From: Sphaerolaimus hirsutus
Lineage: Eukaryota; Nematoda; Chromadorea; Monhysterida; Sphaerolaimidae
Direction of reading: 5' to 3'
Length of the DNA stretch: 64,000 nucleotides
NCBI GenBank assembly: GCA_964036195.1
Contig: OZ038455.1
Span: 1,054,001-1,118,000, forward strand
Shown here: positions 11,201-21,516 of the stretch, in pieces
Numbering within the stretch: the first letter of the stretch is position 1
Layout of the letters: every line of letters begins with the position of its first letter
Made by a program: the position numbers and the translations under genes
The notes under the pieces: generated by a model
Told to the model about the DNA's origin: nothing
Databases searched by the model: none
What the model saw: the letters and a program-made list of their open reading frames with translations, nothing else

Positions 11201-13276
11201 AAGTGGTAGGGATGCGTTGTGTTGCACTCCTTGGCTCCTTGCCAATCCTTGCACTCTGCAATTGGATGGGTAGGGAGTAGTTGTGTAGAATTTAGTCGCC
11301 AAGTGTCATGATACCCTTTGCATGTACTCCGCAGATTGAATGGTTTGATTTTTTTCTGACGGAGGATCATGAGAGTGCGCAACGGAGGAAACTGCCACAG
11401 TTCCAAAAGTTTGGAACGAAAGTGATTGGACGAGTGACAAGCAGACCTTTAAAGGACAAGTAGGTATTAATATTAAAAAAATAAAGTGAAATATGTATAA
11501 TTATTCACCCAGGTGCCGGTCCCGCAAGGGTATTTACAAGTTACTAGTTAAATCATAAGAGTTGAGTAAAATTACAAATGGTGAGTTAAGAGTAAAGTAA
11601 AAGTTTAAGAGAAGAGTAAAAATTTAAGAGTTGATTTAAATGACAAATGATTGGTTAAGAGATAAGAGTAAAGTTAAGAGTCAAGCAAGTGTATCCAAAT
11701 CTTATTTTTTCCATATCCAGATCTTATGTTTTTGTATCCAAATATTATTTTCTCTCATCTGATTTGGATACAAAAACATAAGATCTGGATATGAAAAATA
11801 AGATTTGGATACACTTGCCTGACTCTTAACTTTACTATTATCGCTTAACTAATCATTTGTCATTTAACTCAACTCTTAAATTTTCACTTTTCTCTTAAAC
11901 TTTTACTTTACTCTTAACTTGCCATTTGTAACTTTACTCAACTCTTATGTTGTAACTAGTAACTTGTACACTTGCGTAACTGGCCCCAGATCAACTGAAA
12001 TTCTAAAACCAATTTTACATAGCTAGTTGCCATCTCATATGTCAAAAAAAATCAGTGGCCTAAACCATCTCCAACCAATTTTATAAATAAATCAAATTCT
12101 GGCCTGAACAAAAATTTGTATGGATTTTCCATTTATATTTGCCAGAAAAAAACACTAAAAAATATTTTCAGCACCAAGGGTGGCCTGAGGGGGTGCCCCC
12201 TTGGGTATATATAGTAGATACTTGGGGGCACCCTCACACTAAGTGACAGCCTGATAGCTTGATTGTGTGATTTTTGAATGTAAGTAAGTGTAAGCAGTGT
12301 TTTAAATTCCTAACAGCAACTTTTTCTCACCAGTCTTTTCTCACTCAACTTGTCACTTTACATACCACTTAAATTGCCCACTTTCCCAGCACTCATCAAC
12401 TCAATCACTTAGCACTTAGCACTTATCACTTAGCCCCAGTGCCACTAACGGGGGGTGTTCCATTCATGGTTGCAGCCCTTCCAGGGGAGGTCGAATATGA
12501 TGGCCGAGTAGAGGTAGCGCAGCGCCCACGCCAGGATCATGATGTAGTAGAAGCCAGTGAACACTGAGATCACCACCATCGTTAAACCTATACCTGGGGG
12601 GGGGGGGGTTGGGGGGGTGATTTGATTTGCCCGACCAGGGGGCACACCCAGACCCTGTAAAATGCCCTGTAAAATGTCAAATGTCATGCAAAGTGTCTAA
12701 AGTCGTGGAAAATGCCCTGCAAAACGGCAACCGAGTTGAGTTGAGTGCCACCACAGTTGCCATTTTGCAGGGCATTTTCCATGACTTTTGACACTTTAAT
12801 ACAGTAAAATACCCACAAAATTTGGCAATCTCTTCAACCAATTGAATATACTAACCTGTGAATATTGGGCACATGCTCCTGTAGAGCAAATGGGGCGTTT
12901 TTGCAGCGAATTGCCCAATGGCCAGTTCCAGGTAAAACACCGGGAAACCGGCCAGGATCATCATTACAAACCAGGGATGAAATTAAATTTGCCCGATTTT
13001 TTGTCGGGCAGCCCGATTTATTGAATTTGTAATTTTGTGATGCGATGCTTTTTCAACATATCAAACTTTTATTTGTGAATTGTCAAAATCGGGTAACCTG
13101 ACAAAAAATGGGGCAAATTGAATCTGGCACCAGGGGATGAGGAAGGCGCCGCCGCCATTCTCGCCGCAGAGGTAGGGGAAGCGCCACACATTGCCCAGGC
13201 CAACTGCGCAGCCGATGCAGGACAGGATGAAGTCGATCTGCCCGCCCCACTGGTCCCGCTCCTGCTCGTTGCCCAT
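8232..13276 (-). CDS. SLC6-family sodium/chloride-dependent neurotransmitter transporter, partial (TM1 to about TM6)
   Basis: Exons in transcription order: 13130-13276 plus 12856-12975 (one exon split by an insertion), 12450-12593, 11062-11255, 10274-10429, 8720-8881, 8232-8311. The first has [40 protein letters not shown] and then [22 protein letters not shown]1-TM2 of the plasma-membrane LeuT-fold symporters that couple Na+ and Cl- to amino-acid or amine uptake. The 11062-11255 exon is the large extracellular loop 2 with glycosylation sites NTT, NET, NQT. Then come [40 protein letters not shown] and [20 protein letters not shown]. All joins have GT-AG sites and matching phases, except the donor at 8720, which an element has split. 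TM7-TM12 were not found to the left, and a 5' exon right of 13276 was not found. The substrate cannot be told. The insertion at 12976-13129 carries stops, so this allele may be non-functional. Confidence 0.88.
8312..8496 (-). mobile_element. Introner: fold-back MITE that forms a whole SLC6 intron
   Basis: On the minus strand the element reads CCAG|GTGTCACTTCC...GTGCCT CCAG|ATATT, where the outer joins are exon Gln|Ile. It is a 185-nt hairpin sequence with imperfect TIRs (plus-strand ends CTGGAGGCACTCCCAGAC and its inverse). Its target duplication is CTGG (8312-8315, 8497-8500). GT comes from the TIR and AG from the duplicated target. The same family occurs at 27546-27738, 39111-39301, 50662-50863 and 60943-61165. 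Confidence 0.8.
8501..8718. mobile_element. Fold-back MITE inserted at an SLC6 exon edge
   Basis: TIRs are TGCCGATTCCGCAAGT and GGCCAGTTCCGCAAGT (inverse of the right end); the interior is a palindrome of GAGTTAAGAGTTAA-like words. The target duplication is CCTGG (8496-8500, 8719-8723). It sits on the exon side of the introner donor, so the exon end CCAG is no longer followed by GT. A GT inside the TIR (CAA|GTAGAA on the minus strand, 15 nt in) would restore a donor in frame, adding five residues. Confidence 0.8.
8924..8992. mobile_element. Half of a GTGCCAG-type MITE
   Basis: CGCTCCCAAACCCTGTAAAA and TGTCAAATGTCATGCAAAGT match the left arm of the fold-back MITE family; no right arm follows. 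It lies 42 bp from the SLC6 exon at 8720-8881. Confidence 0.6.
9618..10237. mobile_element. hAT-type element, family A (TAGGGTGTCAAA TIR, AAACGG-filled)
   Basis: Ends are TAGGGTGTCAAA and TTTGACACCCTA, with an 8-bp duplication CTCCAGAC/CTCCAGAA (7 of 8 identical). Nearly the whole body is repeated ACGGAAAACGG/AAACGG words with short gaps, plus a conserved middle (GACAATCTGCATGA). No transposase is present, so it is non-autonomous. Other copies: 19515-20106, 28329-28989 (inverted) and 49833-49979. Confidence 0.9.
10445..10800. repeat. Minisatellite of GTTGTAGGG-like units
   Basis: About 350 bp of degenerate units such as GTTGTAGGGTTGTAGGG and GGGCTGTAGGG, inside the SLC6 intron between the exons at 11062-11255 and 10274-10429. 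The unit is not a standard telomere repeat. Confidence 0.85.
11513..11985. mobile_element. Fold-back MITE (GTGCCGGTCCCGCAAG) in an SLC6 intron
   Basis: TIRs are GTGCCGGTCCCGCAAG and the inverse of TTGCGTAACTGGCC, with duplication CCAG (11509-11512, 11986-11989). The arms extend about 200 bp inward as GAGTTAAGAGTAAAG-like words and AAATCTTATTTTTTCCATAT, giving a long hairpin. Read on the plus strand, the junctions are CCCAG|GT...CCAG|A, so they have splice-site form on the strand opposite to the host gene. Confidence 0.8.
12638..12800. mobile_element. GTGCCAG-family MITE, right end degraded
   Basis: Left end GGGCACACCCAGACCCTG follows CCAGG, then AAATGTCAAATGTCATGCAA and an inverted right arm (GGGCATTTTCCATGACTTTT) that stops before the terminal bases. 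It lies in the SLC6 intron 12594-12855, whose acceptor tract is a long C run (12597-12625 on the minus strand). Confidence 0.65.
12976..13129. mobile_element. TIR element inserted inside an SLC6 coding exon
   Basis: The ends are GATGAAATTAAATTTGCCC and GGGCAAATTGAATCTGGCA, with a duplication CCAGG (12971-12975, 13130-13134). Removing it and one CCAGG joins FLIPW directly to FVMMILAG, the expected TM1-TM2 sequence. Insert plus one duplication is 159 nt, a multiple of three, but it carries stops in the host frame. On the coding strand the target reads CCTGG, so no AG acceptor is formed. A much longer relative lies at 40241-40869. Confidence 0.85.
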
Positions 13277-13460
13277 TGCCCGACGCCCAATGCCCGATGC
13301 CCGACAAATTGGGAAAACGATGTGTATGGGAAGTAAATCGACGCACCTTCCTTCCCCTGCAATTTATCATTCTGGTGAACAAAAACATAGATTGCCAAGG
13401 TTCTAAGTAACGTTTTTTTTGTATTGCTACCAATTGCATCAGTATAGTAGTTGTAGTAGT

Positions 13461-13649
13461 AGCAGTGACTTCCAGTGATAAAAATTATCCTAGGCATACA
13501 ACAGTTAATTAACAAAAAGTTCATCTAGTGATATGTGCATGATCCTCGTTCCCATTTAGTTGTTTAAATATGTGATAGCTGAGCCCCACCAGGCCAGCAG
13601 ACAGCACTCCAGCCAATGAACCAGCAACCACCAACCAGCTCCACCAACT
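13461..13649 (+). repeat. 5' LTR of second Ty3 element
   Basis: Matches 18798-18986 with very few differences (for example AAAAATTATCC against AAAAATGATCC, CTCGTTCCC against CTCTTTCCC). It probably begins at TGACTTCC (13466) and ends near CTCCACCA. The high LTR identity is striking given the many stops in pol. Confidence 0.85.
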
Positions 13650-14175
13650 GGTGCCGCGACCACGCCGAGCAGTGGAACCTTCTGGCCAGTGAGCAGCAGG
13701 CTTTTAAACCTGTTGGCTTCAACCACTGGACCAGTATCCAGCAGGCATTGACAGCCTGTTAGGACAGACTGTTTTATTAGTGTGTACCTGTTAGTTGTGC
13801 ACCTAGTATAGCTTGGAGTGACTCTAGATGCAAGACTCCTCCAAAGCTTGGCTGACTGTCTAATTGCAGTTCTCTAGGGCACTGCATGTGATACTCGCCT
13901 TGTCACAAATTGACACAGTCAAAGGCCATTGAGCCTGCATCAATAGCAAGGTGGACTCCAAGGTCTGGACTCACACCTTTGCTTTGTTATGAGGTCTGCC
14001 CTAGCGACGCACAAAGTGCACAAAGCAAAAGGCACACGCTCAAACCTGCCACCAGGCAGTGAAATTGAACAAAAGGACCTCTTAAAGGTTGCCCACTACA
14101 AAGTGGTGCTTGACTGCTTTTCAGCAGAAAATTAGCATTGACTGATAAGCTCTGAGTGAGCAGGCATCAATAAAG

Positions 14176-15566
14176 ATGGCCAATGAACAGGGAGCCAATG
14201 AAGGCCCTGCATATCACACTCGCTCACAAATGAGTGATAGTGCCACAGAAAGCAGTGACACAAGGCAAAGTGCTGAGGCACCAGCAGCAAGAACTGCTGA
14301 GAGCAAAAATGACCAAGGCGATATGGTCAAGCACATGTGCACATTCATGCAGAGCATGATGAAACAACAAGAGAATATGGCTGATAAGCAAACAGATGCC
14401 ATGAATAAAATGATGGACAAACAAAATCAAATGATGGAAATATTGACATAAAAATGTCCATCAGGCACACTGGAACTGCACCAAGTGCTGTGCATGATTT
14501 GACCAGTGATGCAAGGTACACATCAGAGCAGCGGCGACTGTGGATGCCACTGTTAAATGACAAATTTTCCACCTTTGATGGTGAAGATCCACTGAAATTT
14601 GAATTGTGGATGGGCGATTTGAAGGCCCGGATCAAGCACACTGAAGTGCCAGATGAGTTTGCAGTGATTCATGTGCTCAAATGCCTGGGTGGCAGAGCAC
14701 TGCGCCAATTTGAGCACCTGTCACATGAGGACAGATTGACCTTTGAACAGGTCTGTGCATTTTTGGAGTCACAGTATGGTGACCATTTTTCTGCACAAAA
14801 TGAAATGAATAAGCTGATCACAACAAAGCAATCAGCAAAGGAACAAGTCAAGGACTTTGGCTTGTTGATTGAGAGTTTGGTGCGCAAAGCGATGCCAAAC
14901 ATTGTTCCAGCAGCTCTCAAAGTGCAATTGAAGCACTATTTTATGTCTGGCTTGCAGAATCAGACACTGCAAAATGCACTGTATGCATTGCCGACTTATG
15001 AGCTCATGACATTCAAGGAGCTGGTTGAAAATGCTGAAAGGCTGGAATTCGCAGAGAAGCGAGTGAAAGTGCATGCACCAAATACACAGAAATTTTGTGT
15101 CATGCATGGCACACACACACATTCAACTGAGGAATGTGACATTGCTGCCAGCCAGGCCAAGCGAATTGCAAATGAAAAGCTGGCAAGGCACAATGGCAAG
15201 CCTGGAACAAATGGCTTCAACAGGCCCAGGCGGTGGAATGCAAAATGCTTCCCACCTAAAATGCAGCAAACTGCTGCAAGTGCTGAAAACAGCCAAATGC
15301 ACCAGAAAAAGTGGTGCAATTTCCACAAGTCTGTCACACATGACACACAAGACTGCTGGATGTCCAAAAGGGACAATTTCAACAAGCACCCTGTGAAAAA
15401 GGAATGGACAAGGTCCAAGGTGCACAATATTGATTGTGACCAGGAGGGTGAACCTCCCAATGCTGTGAATCAGGTGCAGCATGTGGCACAGCCACAGAAA
15501 GTGCAAATGAAGCCAAAAACTGGCTCAAAAGTCAATCAGCCATGTGCCTATTTGAATGGCACATAA
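14176..15566 (+). pseudogene. gag: Gag of second Ty3 element, frame-disrupted
   Basis: Two open segments (14176-14451 and 14454-15566) lie in different frames. The first is a polar, Met-rich N-terminus (HMCTFMQSMMKQQENM). The second has the capsid-like FDGEDPLKFELWMGDLKARI and LKCLGGRALRQFEHL, then two zinc-finger-like motifs with His in the second position: CVMHGTHTHSTEEC and CNFHKSVTHDTQDC (both CX2HX4HX4C). It would form the particle shell and bind RNA. The frame change near 14450 could be a decay event. Confidence 0.8.
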
Positions 15567-18500
15567 TTTGACACTTGTTGCCCAGACAGTGGTGCTGATG
15601 TGACAGTCGTGACCGAAAATGTGGTCAAAAGGTTGGGCTTGATGCCAAGGCCCACCAAGCACAAACTGCTTGCTGCCAATCAGACACCGATTGACACAAA
15701 AGGGTGCGTAGACATCCAAATTGATTATGCAGGTGGCACAGCCATGCATACATGTCAAATTTCAAATGACATTGACTATGATGTCCTGTTGGGACAAGAT
15801 GTGATGCCAAAATTGGGCATTTACATGAGAGCTGCAGATGGCAGTTATTTGCTGCCAGAGGCCAAAAATGTGCCTGTCACAAATGACATTCAAAGGCAGT
15901 TGATCAAACACTGCAAATTGGACAGTGATGACCAGTCAGCACTGGTCATATTTTCTGACAAACAGTGCCAGCCCATGCATGCTGCCCATGTGCCACTGCA
16001 CAAAAATGAGTCACCCACAGAAGTGCTCATTGGCAAAGTGCAAAATTTGGACAAAAGTGAATGGGCAAAAATGCTCAGCATTGCTGACTGCTCAGATGCA
16101 GAAAAATCCAAGTTAGTGGATGCACTGTTTGAGCTGCAGCATGCATTTAGCTCCATGTACAAAACAGATGCATGCCAAAATGTGGATGAAATTGGATGCA
16201 CGGATGTGGAGCATGAAATTGACACTGGTGACACCCTGCCATTTAGAGTTCCACCAAGGTGCATTCCACTTAGACTGCGCCCAGAGGTAGAAAAAATGCT
16301 CAAGGACTTGCTTGACCAAGGGTGCATTGTGCCATCAAATAGCAATTACAGCAGTGCTTTTGTGTCAGTGAAAAAGAAAGATGGCTCATGGTGATTCTGT
16401 GTAGATTTTTGCCAGTTGAATTTGAACACAAAGCGTGACAGTTATCCATTGCCCCGCATGGATGATTTGCTGGATCTGTGGGCTGGAAGGAAATTTTTCT
16501 CCACCATGGACATTAATTTACTACATGTGGATATTACAACATCCGCATCAAAAAAGAAGATCAGCATAAAACTGCATTTACTGCATTGGATCAGTTGTTT
16601 GAGTGGAAGCGCATGCCATTTGGGCTTCACTCGGCTGTGGCTACTTTTCAACAACATGCTGATTGAACATAAAGGCTACTGCAGAGCCTACTTAGATGAC
16701 ATCATTGTGGCATCCACCACACTTGAGGCGCACATTGCTCACCTGAAAGCAGTGATTGCAACAACATGCAAATCTGGATTGAGACTGAATCCACGCAAGT
16801 GCCATTTTCTGAAACACAAAATTCAGTATTTAGGGCATGTGATCAGTGGTGATGGAATCCATGTGGATCCAGACAAAGCCACAGCCATTCAAAATTACCC
16901 ATTGCCTGCCACCAAAAAGAAGGCATTTCTTTCATGAGACTTGTCAGCTACATGCGACGTTTTCACCACAACCTGTCCCATAGGTTGGCGCCATTGTGCA
17001 AATTTTTCCAAGCTGCTGAGAGCAGTAGGGCACATTTGAAATGGACACCTGAATTAGAGAAATTATTCAGGCAGATTTGCACTGAGATGGGTGATCCAAG
17101 GGCATTAGCAATGCCTGTGCCAGGAAATGACTATGTGATAACCACTGATGCTTGTGCCGATGGACTAGGTGCTATGCTAGAGCAGGAAAATGAGCAAGGC
17201 AAGTTGCAGCCAATTGCTTTTGCTAGTCGTGTGACTGCACCTGCCGAAAAGCGCTACTGTGCCACTGCGTTGGAAGCGCGTGCAGTTGTTTATGCACTTC
17301 AAACTTTCAGGCCATAGATTACTGGAGAAAAAGTGACAGTGTTTACTGATCACCATCCCCTGACACAGCTGTTTCAGAACAATAGCCCTTCCCATAGGCT
17401 CTACCGCTGGTGTCTTGTGTTGCAACAGTTTGATGTGAAATTGTGCTATAAGCCAGGAATACAAAATTTAGTGGCTGATGCTCTTTCAAGGGCACCTGCT
17501 GGCACAATTCCTGTTTGCAAGGGGGAAAATGGCTCGATTGACCAGCCAGAAGTCACACTTGATACAGTGTGCAACATCAATTTCATCAGTTTGTCACACA
17601 TTTTAGCCAAATTGGCTGCACAGAAGGTAAGTGCTGTGCACAACATTGCATTGGCAAGTGACAAAGAGTGCAAGGACATGTTGCGCTGGCATCATGAAGG
17701 GCGCTGGGCAGCACATGCAAGTGCCCAGAAAACGTACCAGCGCCTGAGACCATTATATGGTCATGGAACATGGCCCACACTTGCAGCTGATGTGCAAGAG
17801 TATTGCAAAAATTGCAACACATGCAAGCAGCAATCAAATCGCTATGAGGTGCTGCCATTGATGCCAAGGCCACCTCCTGACCAGCCGCGTCGGCGCTGGC
17901 ACATGTATTTTTCCACATTCATGCCAAGCATGTACAGAGGGCCAAAGTACTGCCTTGTTGCAATTGATGCCATATTGCGTTTCATCAAGGCAAAGGCACT
18001 GCAATGCAACTGATGCAAAAAGTGCAGTTAAACTGTACAATGAAATTGTTGACAGACATGGGGTCCCAGAAGAAATTGTGACTGACAGTGGACTCATTTT
18101 AAGTGCCATGAGTTTGAGACCGCTTTGCAGAAACACCAGACAGTTCTGCATGTGACCACTCCTAGTTCCAAAACCAGCAATGGCATCTGTGAAAGAGCCA
18201 TACACACACTGCAAGATGTGCTGTCCAAGAAACAAGCTGATGACCACCAAGCTTGGCACCTGATCCTGCCTGATGCAGTGGCTGCCTACAATGCTACAGA
18301 GCATTCACCTACAGGTGTGTCACCATTTGAAGCTCATTATGGCTCAAAGCGTGCAACAACTGGGCATGAGTTTGAAGTTGCACCGCCGCTTGTCAAATTT
18401 TGGCAGATGATCAATGAAAAAGTGGCAAATGCCCAAAAGAAAGCAGCAAGCTCTGCTTATGTCACAAATCCCACAACCAAGTTCAAAATAGGTGATACTG

Positions 18501-18685
18501 TCTTTGTGAAAGATACGCCTGCCATGGGAAGTTGCAAAGCAAAATTGGACTTGCCCAATTCCAAAGAGGGTGAAATTGTTTCATTTCCATCACCCAAGGC
18601 TGCAACCATAACATTTAGTAATGGTAAAGTGTGTGTTGTCCCCATTAACATGCTGCAGCCCTGTTCTTTAGTTACAGGTACTTAG
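15567..18685 (+). pseudogene. pol: Pol of second Ty3 element (protease, RT, RNase H, integrase), with many stops
   Basis: A stop at 15564-15566 precedes the protease motif DSGADVT (about 15588-15608). RT runs over 16250-16930 with YLDD (about 16689-16700); stops or frame changes occur near 16394, 16416 and 16937. RNase H (TTDACADGLGAM) has a stop near 17317. Integrase has a His/Cys zinc-finger region (CKNCNTCK near 17800-17830), IVTDSG near 18080 and the Glu of ICERA near 18190, with further breaks near 18013 and 18155. The last segment (18125-18685) is the integrase C-terminus. Inactive. Confidence 0.85.
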
Positions 18686-18797
18686 GAGAGGATCAACAGG
18701 AGACCAGTCAAGGAAATTAGGACCAGCACAGGTGATATTGTGATAAATTAGGTTTAGTTATTTGAGGCCAAATACTTCCTGCACCCCCCGAGGAGTT

Positions 18798-18986
18798 AGC
18801 AGTGACTTCCAGTGATAAAAATGATCCTAGGCATACAACAGTTAATTAACAAAAAGTTCATCTAGTGATATGTGCATGATCCTCTTTCCCATTTAGTTGT
18901 TTAAATATGTGATAGCTGAGCCCCACCAGGCCAGCAGACAGCACTCCAGCCAATGAACCAGCAACCACCAACCAGCTCCACCAACT
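18798..18986 (+). repeat. 3' LTR of second Ty3 element
   Basis: Pairs with 13461-13649; it follows the polypurine-like tract and is followed by unrelated AT-rich DNA. Confidence 0.85.
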
Positions 18987-18991
18987 ATATC

Positions 18992-19514
18992 AGCCACTTA
19001 TTTTCGTGTTTTTTTCTTTCAAAATAGCATTTTTTGGCATTTGCCTCTAGCAAGCAATTTTTGAATCAGAAACCTTTTATACTCAAAACTTTTTAAAGTT
19101 ACAATTTTTTTTACTTTAAATATTTTAATACAATATTCTTCAGAATAAATCGATCCAAAAAACACGGGTCATATAAAATTCGCAATGGAAAGTTGGCACT
19201 GAACCAAAAGATGTTGCACAGTGTTATTCCACTTCAAAATATCGCGAAACTAAACTATGAAACAAACATAATCATATGATAAAATTCAAATCTTAGGACA
19301 AAGTATTTGATTTTACTGTAAGAAGTCTACATTTACATCAAAAAGAAACTCATAAAAGAACATGACAATGTGAACACTGAAAAGTACATAAAGTTGCGGA
19401 CAGTTACCAAAGATAAAATCCATTGACCACACACTTTGCAATGGAATCTACCGTACACCATCTGAATAAAAGAATAAAAACTTTTCTCGACCCACTGCAA
19501 TGAGTGAATGTGAT
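18992..19514. other. AT-rich DNA, no gene seen
   Basis: No coding frame, long repeat or TIR pair was recognised here. Confidence 0.4.
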
Positions 19515-20106
19515 TAGGGTGTCAAAAAAATTTTTTTACGGAAAACGGAAACGGAAACGGAAAAAAAATTTCAGCGGCTGGAAAATGGAACGGAAAACGG
19601 AAAAAAAATTGCACTTGGCGGAAAACGGAAACGGAAACGGAAAAAAAATTTATTAGGCCGGAAAACGGAAAAAGGGGCCGGAAAAACGGAAACGGAAAAA
19701 TGGAATTTGCATGGAAATGGAAAAATTTGCTGAAATTTTGCTAAAAAAACGATAAAATTCGCTGAAATTTTGCTGGAAACAGAATTTTTTTTACATAATT
19801 GACAATCTGCATGACTGTTTACCAGTTTGGCTGGAACAGAAAGCAGAAAGTTGAGCCAGAAAATGATGAAATGAGGCAGAAAGCAGAAAATTGAGGCGGA
19901 AAACGGAAAACAAAGCGGAAAAACTGAAAATTTAACCGGAAAACGGAAAATGAGCCGGAAAAACGGAAACGGAAAAAAAGGTTGCCGGAAAACGGAACGG
20001 AAAACGGAAAAAAAATTTCAGCGGCCGGAAAACGGAACGGAAAACGGAAAAAATTTGCCTGCGGAAAACGGAAACGGAAAACGGAAAACGGAAATTTGAC
20101 ACCCTA
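19515..20106. mobile_element. hAT-type element, family A
   Basis: Ends TAGGGTGTCAAA and TTTGACACCCTA, with a perfect 8-bp duplication AATGTGAT (19507-19514, 20107-20114). The body is ACGGAAAACGG words, as at 9618-10237. Confidence 0.92.
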
Positions 20107-20288
20107 AATGTGATGGACAATTTTTCATGTGACTTAATTCAACAAAATACAGTAATACACTTACTCAAATGTGCAGCCCGATTAGTTAAATGTATAAATT
20201 CACATAAACAATTCAGAACAGTATTATTTTAGCAGATATTATGTAAAAATACCGATAAACTTACTTAGGAATTTGCTGAAGCCTCAGC

Positions 20289-21329
20289 CAGTTGTTAAAA
20301 TTACTGAACTTTTTTCTAAGTACCTATATGTGAATATAAAATACTTTTTTACCCAGCCGCGAGTAAAGTAAATGTTTTACTTGTACTCTCGACTCGAGCT
20401 CAAGTAGACATGATTAAAAATACGTTTTTTGGAAATATGTAAATTCGGTACTTTTCTCATAGAATATGTTAAAAAATAGGTACTCTCTTGTGCAAAATAT
20501 AAAAGCGAGTACTTTTGTTATGGAATATGTAAAATGAAATACCTTTTGTAATGACAAATGTATAAGCAAGTAGGTAAAACACTTATTCAAATTCTTACAC
20601 TGGAAGACATAACAGATGTGTTTTCTAATATGCAATTCACCTAAACACATCTTGTAGTCACCTTTTATGTCCCATATTGAAATTGAATACATTTTGTAGT
20701 ATTTAATATTGTAGTAATTCAATCATATTGTACCGTAAATGCTCCAATAAGGCGACTGTCGGTTTATTGTTTTGAGCACATGTTTGGGGGTCACATTATT
20801 GGAGGGGTCGCTTTATTGGAGAGGGTCGCATTGTATTTTTCAACACCTCAACAACTCAACTGTTCATGTAACTCGTATGAGCATGGCGTCGTAAAACAAT
20901 ATTGTAAAGCAAAAATCACCACAAAGCCACAAAATTTGCTCACTTTGCGGCAAAATTTACTGAATTAGCAGCGTCTGAGGATTGCGACATCATTTTCTTA
21001 CGTCCGTTTTTTGTTTATTTTTTTTTCTTTGGGGGTCGGATTATTGGAGGGGGTTGCATTATTGGAGAGGGTCGCATTATACTTACACAACGTGCCAAAG
21101 GGGGTCGTACTATTGGAGAGGTCGCTTTATTGGAGGGGGGTCGTCCTAATAGAGCATTTACGGTAGTAATTCAATCAAATACTACAATTTGAAATTTAAT
21201 ACATTGAATTGAAATACATTTTCGGTACTCATGTACTTTTCAAAGGTATACACAAAGATAGGTACCCCACGTTTTCCAGAGGAAATGTAAATTTATTTCC
21301 TTAATACTCAAATTGTTTTAACAACAGTG
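20289..21329. mobile_element. hAT-type element, family E-like, carrying a nested TA element
   Basis: Ends CAGTTGTTAAAATTACTG and the inverse of TTTTAACAACAGTG, with flanking GCCTCAGC/TCCTCAAC (6 of 8). The body has AGTACTTTTC, GTAAATG and GGTACTC words. A complete TA element (20733-21163) sits inside. Confidence 0.55.
20733..21163. mobile_element. TA-target element, CCGTAAATGCTCCAATAA TIR
   Basis: Ends CCGTAAATGCTCCAATAAGG and the inverse of CTAATAGAGCATTTACGG, flanked by TA on both sides. The interior repeats GGTCGCTTTATTGGAGAGG-like words in both orientations. It is non-coding. A second copy is 24076-26448. Confidence 0.85.
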
Positions 21330-21516
21330 TCCTCAACACAAAACATATGAAAAATGCAAGTGACGTCAATGTCAATAAAGTGCTGAATATATATATAAGT
21401 GTTCAATTATGGATAAGTAAACATCTATGGAGATTTGAGAGAAGTGTGCATAAGATGAAACAAGAGAAAAATTTAACTAGAGACAAAAAAGCTGAGATCC
21501 CATGTTTGTGCTTCTA

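Larger units (their letters stand above)
13461..18991 (+). mobile_element. Ty3/gypsy retrotransposon with short LTRs, decayed
   Basis: Near-identical direct repeats of about 190 bp flank gag and pol. After the left repeat comes a primer-binding-like TGGTGCCGCGACCACG (13649-13664), and before the right one a purine-rich tract (CCGAGGAGTTAG, 18789-18800). Gag and pol have several stops and frame changes but the domain order is complete: Gag, protease, RT, RNase H, integrase. A 5-bp target duplication could not be identified with confidence. The element lies just right of the first visible SLC6 exon, on the opposite strand. Confidence 0.88.
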
